In this document: one piece after another, positions 49,042 through 61,000 of the stretch
How positions within the stretch are numbered: the stretch's first letter is position 1
Layout of the letters: each line of letters starts with the position of its first letter
Source of the DNA: Astropecten irregularis
Lineage: Eukaryota; Echinodermata; Asteroidea; Paxillosida; Astropectinidae
Length of the DNA stretch: 64,000 nucleotides
Assembly (NCBI GenBank): GCA_963971285.1
Contig: OZ020263.1
Coordinates: 310,001-374,000, forward strand
Direction of reading: 5' to 3'
Notes under the pieces: generated by a model
Databases searched by the model: none
What the model was told of the DNA's origin: nothing
What the model saw: the letters and a program-made list of their open reading frames with translations, nothing else
Position numbers and translations under genes: made by a program

Positions 49042-52000
49042 GTAAGTATAAAATACAAGCCCCAATCCAACTGAGTAGGCCTATTCATGAATTCATTGTG
49101 AAGCTGAATTGAGATTGAATTGATTGTATTTCCTCAGTATTGTTTTGTTCATTATTCCGGATGTTTTTTTGTATTAAATATGTATGTAATCTCATACCTT
49201 TTTCCCATTAAAAAAAAGAATATTGATTATTGTTTAATAGTTTGACAAGAATTTTGCAGATTGCCTCAATTTATGATAAATTCCTGTTGTGTAGGGAGTA
49301 GGCTATAGTTCAAAGTGTGGGGTTAACAAACTTTTACGTTCCAATATATAAGGTTATTTATTTATGAGCAATAAAGTGGAAGAAGTCTACGAAAATAATT
49401 TAGAAAACTCAATGTTATTATAAATTGTAAAAGGTGAACAAGTTGAACCATTAATTGGCCATTGCACATTAATTCCTGTGAGGTAGTAGTTGGCCATTAA
49501 TACTTTAGTCTATAAAGTTTTGACATTGTTAGGATTTTGTGTCATCACTCCGAAACCATGGAAGCAATTGTCATTCTCATTTGATTGATTTATTTGGCAA
49601 TGGTGAAAACATTGTTCTGACATTTGCTTTGTTTATTTTCTTTTTTAATTTAAAACTCAATGGACTACAAGTACTGTAAAACTCAACAAAACTTCTTTTA
49701 TGAAAAAAGTATTTAATTTTAAACATTGTGATTTCTGGATTTAATTGAGATGATTGAAGATTGCAGTTGAGTGTATTGTTTGCATAATTTCATTTCAAAA
49801 TTGAAACTCTGCATCCATTGTTCTTTAGTCTTGTCACTACCTTGGTAACATCAATGAATTATATTTTCCCCTTTTGTGTGGAAGCAGTTTTTTTTTTACT
49901 TTTTGAAAAAGAAAAATGGTAGAAATATTACAGAACTTGTTTCAGTCCTATTTTCTACAATGGAGCTGTAAACCTTCATTTTTTATTTTCTTGTAAATAT
50001 TTCAGATCACCTGAAGTTTTAGCATCATATAAAAGGTGAGTCTTATTATCATTTCTCGGTTTGGTTCCGTTTTTAAGCAGAGCAAACTTGTAAATGGTGA
50101 ATTTTAGGACCCTGGATTGAAATTCAAAATTGCCTCACATACATTCTAATTGTTTTCTTTCACTAACTTGTAAAAATAACTGGTGATCACTCATCCATGA
50201 CCATTGCCAGCAAAATTTTCTTGTATCCGACCACAACCCAGTTTGAACTTTTCAACTTTTTAAAGTGAAATTGCTTCTAAGGTCTGTATATGTATTTAAC
50301 AAAATCACTGAGTAAATGTCAGTTAATTCACATTTTATCAGAAATAAAGGATCTCATATTGATGGCACAAAATGTACAATATGGTACACTACCTACTATA
50401 GATGGATCTCTGGACTGGGTTCAGTCGTTTAATTAACGCATTATTTAGTCTAGACACTAATTAGTCTTTGGTTTAGGCTCTTCAATGAAGTACATGTTGA
50501 TTACCATCCCACTCTACAAAATTTACCAACTTGTTATATTACCTGGAGTGCATGCACAACACTTGTGTACCGGTAATAATGTCCATTTTCATACAAGCAA
50601 TATAATTTTTTTTTCACATTTTGTCCCAAAAGTTTAGGAATTTTATAGCCCTTTGTCTCGAGACTTTTAATAACAATACTTTTGTTGTGTGCTGTGTAAT
50701 GTATTCTATAATTTATTCCTGAAAATGCTCAAAGTTGAACGAATACCCATTCCCAAATTGTTTCGTTCATCACCATCACTCGCATCATGCCTTTTGCCAT
50801 GTGACTTTCCTGTAATTAAACAAAAAGTAAATAATACCAATAATCGTATTGGTGTACCGATATATCCCAGCGTATCAAAGATAACGGCCAACATGTGACC
50901 ATGTCTCCTGCCTCAGATGTTCAAAGTCTGTTTGCTCTTGGTCGCTCTAAATTGCATTGATAAGTCATGTGACTGTGTGACACACATTGATGATTGGCTT
51001 AAACTTTCTGCCTGAATTGTAATCGTGCCTATTTTAAGTAATTTCCTCTGAAGTAAGTGATTGAGCCTTGTATCTAGGGTTGTGTTCCAACTTCTAAGTT
51101 CAGCTTAAACCTCGGTAGGAAGTACTGGTTCCAAAGGAAGACAGCCCTCATTAATGTACAGTTCCTGAAAGTACTTGTAGCAGAATTGCACACTGTACTT
51201 GTGTCTACAGTAGTTTACCACAGTGTCTATGTATCAGGGATGTGAGTGGCCTCACCAAACAAATCTGAAAACATCACGTAAAAAGCTGAAATTGAAAAAG
51301 TTCAAATAAGTTTGTACATAGCAGGTTTACAAAAAAAACTGATATTCTGGGTTAAAATGTAAGAAAAGAAAATTGGAATTCAGTTTAAAATCTGAAGTTT
51401 CACATCCCTGATGTTTGGTTGTGTGCAGACCACTAACCCTTTGGTTAGTACATGTACTTTAATACAAAATTCTGTACTATCCAATGAACAGCTTATAAAC
51501 TAGACAAGGAAGTCTAAGCACCATTGTATGCCAATAATGACCAGGAATGGCCTTATTTATACATTGACCATTTACAAGGATCTTTATCAAAAGCCATTTA
51601 GCAGTTAAATACATTGTTGTGGACATTCGTGAGATTGTTGTAGAAAGTTCACTTCAGGTCCATACACCTCAGCTTCTGTCCTTTGCTGTCCCAAGTCACT
51701 ATCAGCAGCGGGGAGGGATTCCAACGAACCCGCTTCTAAGAATAACCATGATAATTCAATGAGTAATTGAGCCACAGTGGCACGTACACACTTCAAGATT
51801 GTTATGTGACTTCAAGGAAAGACTTGATAATCATATGACCTAGCTTAGACTGAAGGGAAGCTATTCATAATCATTGATTGCTTTAGGCTGGTATTGTGTA
51901 CGTGTGCAGTAAGTGAATGGTATTCTACAAGATGTTCGTTGGCTTTATGAGTTGACCTGCATTGTACACAGTAGGTGGGGCTGGGTCCCTGAAGGAATGT

Positions 52001-55000
52001 CTCATAATCAAGGACATTTGGAGCAGAGAGAAGTTTGCTGTCATAGGCACTTGAAAAACTTATGATTCAAAATTACAACATTGCAAATCAACAAGGGTTT
52101 ATTTATCCACCATTAACTTTAATTATTTTTCTATCATAAAGTCAATATTTTATTCAGTATCACCCCGATTGACTAGTACTAATTAGGCTCATTCTAGTAT
52201 TTTACCAAAGTTCCCACATTCACCATGTACTATACAGTGTAGTTGATAAGCCCATTGAGTCTGCTCCCCAACTCTAACAATGAGAATCATACAGTAACAA
52301 TTTGTTGTCAAGATTGAGAAAATAAATGTGAAAAGAAGTCGAAATATGCTTCAAGTATAAAATTCTGGTAGAAATGTGCATTATTAGACTAGTTCCTTGC
52401 CAATCTATACAACTTTGTTCATTCAGGAAAGTTTACGTTTACAATACACTCCCTACATATCCATACGCTAGTCCTTTGCCTGACCAAATATAACCAGGAA
52501 ACGTAAATCACATGACCTATGATGAATGGATTTGGAATACAATGCAATTATTATCACGTGTGTATACATCAGTAGTGGGCAAGTCACAAGACTAGGCTCG
52601 ATTTCATGGTTCAATGAGTATTGGTATTATACACTGTGTGGTTGTTATAATCTGTGTGTGTGGGTGTGCCCTTTTTGTTTACTCTCTGATACTGGTATAC
52701 TAAGGTATACTACCAGTATTCCAGTTCCACCTACATGCACTGCACATATTTGTTTATCACTATTATTTGTAAAGCTACAGGATCAATTTAGGGAAATTGC
52801 GTTAGCATGAAATGAGACGAACTTTTATTCCGCAAACATGAGCTGCAGGTCAAATGCCAGAAACAAATGCTTGTATAAATTTGCTTTTGGTAGGACGTTG
52901 CTAGCAATTAGCATATTTCTCAGCTCTCTATATTGGACATTGATCTAGTGTTCTTCAGCTTCTGGCATTACATAGCATTAATGCTCAGTGATCTAAATTT
53001 ATTAACACTTTGGCTGGATGATTGTCAATATCGAGTGTCAGTACGGTAGCATGTTCAGATGTCTTCCAAAAACAATCTTGGAAAGTATTTCATATTTATA
53101 TGAAATACTGTGTTTATAAACACATCATCCTCCAATGGCATTGGTTCGGCTTACAGCATTCTGCAGCTATTGAATACAATAACATTCATGTAGTCATACA
53201 GATTGTGTATTTAAAGCACTGTAGGTAATATACATGAAGAATCTGTGTGAGATGGGAATGGGGATGGTATGACCTGAGATGGATTCATAATACTTGACCT
53301 TGTGGTTATAGGATTCCATCGTCAATTGAGGATTTCCACATCTCTACTGCCAACCAATCACATACTGTACTTTCATTCTCATCGGTCCAACCATATTTCC
53401 AGCAAAAGAGTGTACGCTGTGTCATTCCGTACACGAATTATGTCTCGTGCTACTTAGTCATCACGACGACACGACGGATTGGCTCCGTGCCACGAAATAC
53501 TGTGATTGGTTTGGGAGATCTTTGTTATTATTATTATTTTTCAATTTTTTTGCCGATATTAAGTTTTAATCATAATGATCAGTAATGTAGGAATCAGTCA
53601 ACCAAGTTTGAAAACTAATTTTAGCGTCAACCGTCATAGCTTTGAATAAATTAGTCATTGTAGGCTAAAAGAAAAACTTGATGAGAGGCGAACTAGACTT
53701 TATATCAATGTGGCCTCACAGTCTTAAGGCAAAGTCTGGGTCTTACAAGACTTGTTATCAAACAAAGATTGTCCCAAAGTTTGGGAAGACATCAAAATAT
53801 ACTTTGTCGGGCTGACGGCAGAACATCATTTGCAGAGATGTACAAGAAGATTGATGCAGTTGATCAGAGGGAGTTTATAACTCCTCCCACAAAATGGGAG
53901 ACTTTGCGTTGTTTCCTTGGAAGATTGTCTAGGGTTGGGATCGTTGGTTTGCAGGGACAATCTGCTAGGAATTGTAATATATTAGATGCTAGAATGATGG
54001 AATCAATGACACAAGCATGGTATAGGTAACGTATTAGCATGCAATTGTATACATTTTGAAATGTTCTGTTAGACCTCTTGTGAATCCGAGCATGACAAAT
54101 GAAACTGAATGATAGATTCCTTACATTTGAAGGGAAACTGACTGGAATTTAAGTCATTAAAAAGTGAACGAGGAAAAATAAACTGGAGTGGGATTCGAAC
54201 CAGCGACCTCTGGAATACCAATTTCTTTGTTCACTTTTGTTTGAATTTGAATTTATTGAAATTATTTGAAGTTTTCGAGGTTTATTTGAGTGACTAACTT
54301 ATTGATTATTTGTCGTTGTAGTTGGCAAGCTCCTGAGTTTGATCAAGGACAGATCCGACTGCTAGTATTCAATGAATGTGACGTAAAAGGACGTAAACTA
54401 CTCTTTGATTCCAAGGCCATTAAGAAGAAAGAACAGAATGCACAGGTGAGTAAACAATGATATAGATAGACAATCGGACTAACCAACTCAAGCCTCATTT
54501 TACCATGGTGATGGCCAACATTTGAGCCATTCACCATTGTTTGATATAATGGAAATTTCTCTGGAAACAGAAAAGACATCCTTGTTTTTGATGTTTGTTA
54601 TCAATGTATTTGATTGTTCTATTGATATTTGTTTTGACCACAGTCCTCCAATGCTAAAGCAAACCCATGTATGTTTAGCCGACGGTTCGGTTGTAATGCT
54701 GGGCCTAAGGCACATCCAACGGACACCAGACAACAGCAGAGTACCAGGAGCTCCAGTCCCAATGGCGACATCAGTAACAAATACGTAGTAAGTATGATCA
54801 CCATGACAACATTCACCATGACAACGTAATGAACCCCATTGGTCAAGTTACTTTACAGATTACTATGTAATCTTGGAATTCCTTCTAAAAACCCAAGTTA
54901 CTTCAGAAAACCAGAGAAATGAGTACATTAACGAACATGCATGTGACCTCCATCACTAAATGTTTCTGTCTGTGTGTAACATTGATTTGTTTTTCTTTGG

Positions 55001-58000
55001 TTCAGTTTCTACGTCCAAGCTCGGACATCAAACTTCTCGGTGAAATGATGTATGGGTCAGTTGCTATGTCCTATAGAGGGTCAACGATCAAAGTCCACAC
55101 CATTAGGTCACCGCCTGAGCTCATGCTGTCCCAGGTCTTTGTACTAAGACCCAAGGAAAACCTGTAAGTCAATCGGTCAAATGTGATCATTTTATTGCTG
55201 CCATGGCAATGATTCTGTTGAAATTGTTGAATTTTGATAACATTCATAATATCTCGAAAAAGATTTGAGGCTTTGCATGGTGACAATTGGTATGTGGATG
55301 TAACCATGTAAGAATCGTTCGTACTTTCGCACTTCTATTTCGTTTGCAGTTCTCGTAAGGTCTCAACGTTTCGACTAGCCTTCTCTAGTCATCCTCAGGA
55401 TCATAATATCTCTTCTAATTTGTTGCTACATTGTATGAATCATACTATAAATAACTTTCCATAAAAGCTTGTTGTGACCATTTCGGGTGGTTTGTGAGGC
55501 CTAGTCTATGGATTAGCTGTTAGCCAAAACCACAAGTCCTACAATACATTGCGAGTCACCATAATTTGTTACTATTACTATGATTTGGTTTTAAAGGATG
55601 ATTGTATTGATTATGTTGCAGGGATCAGGATGGTATAAGTTTAGCCCCAGTGGAGTTGATGGTTCCTCAGCGTACTTCAGTTCACAGTCAGGCTAAGGAA
55701 TCAATCGGTTGGTTGAATAATGTTATACCTAAAGCCACCTAGTTGTATGCCTAACTGTACCCAACCAGACCTGTGATGATGAGCTTGACTGATCAGTGAA
55801 ATGTCTTGCAATGGAATCAGTTGGATTGAACATGGTTATACCCAAAGTCACACCCATCTATACCCATGCAAACAAACCTAAGCCACCCAGTCACACCCAT
55901 CTGTACCCAACTATACCCATGAAAACAAACCTTAGCCACCCATATAGCACCCAGTGTTATGATATTCTAACATCATGGTACTGTGTTTTATTTTCTTAGC
56001 TCATAGTCTACCGGTTGCTGTTCCACCTTCATCTACATACACCAGCCTTGATGATGATAGTGGGGTTGTGTCAGGTAGGGTAATTTGTCAGTTATAAATT
56101 CAATCATAATTTCCACAAATTGAGGCAAGAGTGACTCAATTATTGTTTGACAGGAAGAAAGAAATGGTTGCCATGACAATATCACAATGAAGAACTCAAA
56201 TTCACATGAGATTTGTTGCTCCACACAGTTTCAACTTAAACTCTGAAACCTTCGTCTAGTTTCTAACCATATTGACTAGTGAACTTTGACCTTTCCCAAC
56301 AGGTTCAAGCAGTAGTTTTCTGACCCCCTTCCCATCACCTGGTAGCAGTGTGTCTAGCAATCAGTCTAATAGTTTCCATCGTCGATGGATGCGTAACCAA
56401 GTAACCAGTATGGAACATGGAGTCCGCCGGAAATCCTCCATAGAAACACCAACTGTTGAGGAGGTGCGCCAGTTACAATTATACAATTTTCTTAATATTT
56501 CTCCAATTTGTTTTCTTCTCTTGTTATTTTAATAATGTCCCTCTTCTGTGAAATTTAAAAATTGAGTCTTGGAAAATCTTGGAAATTTTACAAAATAAGA
56601 GCACAGAATTTGTCACTATGTTAATAATTGATCAATTGTTAATAGTTGCTGCTAATTTTGGTCATTAAAAGGAATAGAAGCTTTTCCATTGATTATTATT
56701 TTTGGTCAATTTGTTAGAATCTGATAAATGTGTTTTGGTGCATGTTATGTCAGCCTGGTACAGTAAATCTTTTTTTTAATACAAGTAATAAACTGCTGCA
56801 AACTGCTCATCAGCCAAAATGACCTGAAATATATCAAATGCTTGGAGTTAGGAGGGCCTGACACGTTTCGATCCTAGCAGGATCTTCCTCGAAGGCTAAA
56901 AAAAGTAGTACAAAAAATATTGTTCTACTTTTTGTTAGAAATTTTGTTTTAGTAAGAACCTCTTGTGTGTGATTATTTTTCTTTCAGCCAATGAATAGGA
57001 GGAGGTATCCCAAGATCGGTATGGGCGTGGTTATCTCATTATTTGAGGAGGGTGATCAGGAAAACAGGCATTTCCAGACATTCTTCTTCTCCCATTTTAC
57101 TCTGTTTGAGAGTCACTTCCATCGTTTGTATCTGGCCGTGGAAAAAGCCTTGACCTACCAGAGGAGGATGTTCATTGTACCCATAATGGAGGTAAGATTC
57201 AAGATGAAAGAAGACAATTCAACCACAGGTAGAAAAAAACAAGAAAGAATTCTTAAAAAAATTATTTAAGAAAGTTTTCCCTTAGTCTTTTTTACATATT
57301 AAGTTGATAGCTGTCTTTCTAGGATTGGAATGTGAATGTTATAAAGCAAGTTTGAGTTCTTCTCAATGTCATAATTTAAAGCCTTTTGGATAGAAAGTAT
57401 TAAACAAGTCGGTTATCCTTAACTTAATGTAGTATAGCACAAGTTAATTCAGTGTCCTTGTGCAAAGTCTAACCACACAAGCAAGGGTGTAGACAAATAA
57501 AGTTGTTGAAGTTACTAAGTAGTTCTTTGCTTGATTTACTGAGTCTCAAGATACAATCAAATGTTTTCTAGAGATGCATTTACTTAATGGATACTAATCA
57601 ATGACCTATCTGTTAAACTTTTAGAGGGAATTCTCACCAGCCTGATCTATCACTGATTCTTGAATTTTTTCATGATTTCTAGGCATTGGATGAGTTCCGT
57701 TCAGCCGTATACTCGCTCTACTGTGCACCTAGAATCCAACGTCCTATCTGGTTAAATATGATGACATATCAGATGCAACGTGGACACCTATGTGAACATC
57801 TTGTGCATGAAATCATCGCTGAACTAGAGATTCACAACAGCAAACAGACAAACTTGTAAGTATCTGATTCAGTATTGATCAACTGTCATTCCCTACTCAT
57901 GATATCATCATACATATTAAAGACTGGCATGTCATAGACAAATCAAGTAGTTCAGCTAGTTTTTCCAAGATTAAATGCATTTCTTGAAGGCTTTCTTGGG

Positions 58001-61000
58001 ACGTAATATTAGGTATTAGGTACTGGGTTTTGAATCGAAAACTAACAAATGTTTGTTCAGAAATGAATCAACTGTCTTATCATGACCAAACTTGGGGCAA
58101 GGAGATCAAGAACATGGTAATGTTGGACTTGGTAGACATGGGCCGTCACCACCAAGGCAGTAATAGGCCTTATTCATGGTGCAGCTATGGAATAAATATT
58201 AAAACTTGGGGGCTTTCATGTATATAAATTTGTTTCTTTGTTTGTTTCTAAAGTTTCTTCAGTAGGCTACTGACAGCGGTATTAATGCACCATCTGGCAT
58301 GGGTACCAACCGTCATACCGGCTGAATCAGCACCTAGCCGTGCATATCTAGACAAACATCAATCCACTCTGGTATGTACTTCTAACCTCCCTGTACTATC
58401 ATTGGAATTGTCTATAATGGAAGGTGATGACTGAATACAGTATGCTACTCATAATTAGGATGGATCTGTTTGTGGACGATTCCATTATGTGCATGGGGGA
58501 GAATAGCTGTAAAAGTGTTTGATGTGCAAAGAGCATTTGAACAGATGAAGACTTGGAGACTAAAAATGTAACCTGTATATGCGTGGTGTGATAGTCAAAA
58601 CATTAAGTCAATTTTGACGGAGGTTTAAAGTGGTTTGATGGATAATCTATGGTTTAATCTTTCCTACAGCTCGATATGCTGGCCAAGTCGCATCCCTACA
58701 ACCCACTCTGGGCACAGCTGGGGTAAGTCCTCCATCTTAAATCTCTCATCCTTAGTATTTGAATTCATCTTATGTTTGTGGGAATATGACAATGGATGAT
58801 TATTACACTGGTATCATTTATTATCCACCTGTTACCTTTATCATGATGCACTTGTTATTTGAAATGCTTATAATTAATTGTAATGATTAATATTTTGTTG
58901 ATCAATTTCAGGGACATATTTGGTGCAATCGGATTCCCTGTCAAGGTTGCCAAGACGATCATTGTTGGTCACCGTGCCGACGTTGTCTGTCGTCTTCTCT
59001 ACATCCTCAGCTACTTCATAAGATGTAGCGAGGTTCATGAAATCCCCGAACATCGCGAGCAAATCTTCATGGAGTACGACCAGAAATTTCAGGACCAGGA
59101 TTTTCATTTGTTGAACTCCTTTGATGAAACAGCAGAAGAGAAGAGTGCTGGGAGACAGGAAGAGAAGATTCCAAAGACGGAGAGGGTGTCCTCTGATTCA
59201 GCAGATAGTGGTCTTGAGAGCTCGTGTGAGAGGATCCTAGATGCTGTAGAGGAGATAGATCATCAGACTACTTGGAGTTCTGATAAAGGAAACGGGAAAC
59301 CTGTAGATGATGCTGCAGCCACTGACCAAACTCTGGCTCTCAAGAAACCAGACTTAGCAATGATGTCAGGTGACCAGAATGTATCTACACACCAGCAACC
59401 AAGATTGATGCAATCCTCTGTTGAAGCAGCAGGTGATAAGAAAAGTGCTGAACGTCTTGGCTCTGTAGGACCTTCAGGAAGCGTTTCAACTGGGTCAGGG
59501 GGTCCTGGTCAGGGTGGAAGCTGTCCTGACATTACATCATTGCAGCCAACAGGAAGCCAAACACAGGATCGTGCTAAGAAAGAGGACAGACCCCTCTCTG
59601 GTGGACTGTATCCCGATCTGAAGACCCTCCTATCTGGGAAGGGAAGTTTAGAGGAGGCTGTGATCAATGGAAGTAGTGATGTTTCAACCTGCCAACATTC
59701 ACCACCTGTTGCAAAAACACCTGTGCCTTCTGTGCAATGTACGGATGTTGTGGAACTGTTATCTCAATGTGAGTGTGTTGTTGCTGTTGGACAAGGTTCC
59801 CAGGTGGAAGCAAACATAGATCCTGTCATACTGCCAAGGAGTTTTGATGCCACGGTGTTGAAATCAAAGAGAGAACATGAAGTGTCCTTAGGTCGTATGA
59901 GTGTATTAGCTGACGATCAAGCAGCAGAACTTACTAACGACCTCAAACAACCAACATCAGGGCTGAAGGTAAACCCTGATGAACTAAATCAATGTGCAAG
60001 TTGGCCAGGACATGATAGATCAAGTATTGCTCCAAGACAAGACAACCAGTTAACAGACCTCTCTCAATCTCAGGAATCCATTAGGACATCGGCCAATGCT
60101 AGTCCAAGTTTATACCCTACAGTAGACATCTGTAGTCTAAGTCTTGATGTTACTCCAGTACCATCAACAGATAACACGGACACAGAAAGCCCAGATCGGA
60201 CACCCCCAGCACCTCGCCGAAACAAACGCTTCCCTCTTACCAGTCCATTGGCCCGTGCTCATCAAGAATATGTGAGCGCTCAAGACTTGAACCTGAATCA
60301 ATCAGATGCCATCTCTAGTGAGTCAAACACGACCTTAAGCAGCCCTCAAACACCAACTACTCCAACCAACAACACGTCAGGCATCACTGTATGCCAGCCA
60401 ATTCCGCAAACAACCCCAGGTGTTAGCAAAGGCCCAGAAGCCATAATGACTCCGCCCAACTCTCGAAAGCAGCCACCATCTTCCCTCAATCTCGGAAACA
60501 ATGAAGGCTTCCCTAGTGCGGGCACTAGAGGGCAGCAGACAACCCCAGTGGGATGCGCAGGTGGTCAGGTGAAATGGTCTCCTATTGGAAAGTATCACAG
60601 GTGTTTCTCTACAGGGTCCAATGCCTCATCAGGATATAGTGACAGCACGCTCATAGACCATGAAGAATTACCAATGGCATTGTAAGTACTCACATGATTC
60701 TTCTATATATTGAACAAAGAAAAATTGATTGGAGTGGGAATCGAACCTGCGACCCCTGGAAACCAAACCAAACCGATGCTCTATCAACTGAGCTATCCAG
60801 CCCTATGTTGGCAGTGTCCCTAATAGTCAATTATCTGTACGTGTATGCAGTGATTTTAATCATGATTCCTTGTTCTTGTCTTTTCTTGGCCCATTAGCTC
60901 TGAACCAGTCTCTCCTGAGACGGATCCTGGTGAAAGTTACGTGGATAACTTTGGTCGTTCACTCCTTGGGGGATATTCACAGTCATATGTGTCTGACATG

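Larger units (their letters stand above)
50036..54321 (+). other. FNIP intron 2 (4.3 kb)
   Basis: The largest FNIP intron. It carries a hAT-like MITE, a SINE piece and the candidate alternative first exon. The rest is unremarkable. Confidence 0.8.

Noticed and set aside
60727..60803. Functional tRNA gene
   Set aside because: The acceptor stem does not pair and the T stem has two mismatches, so it is a SINE head.
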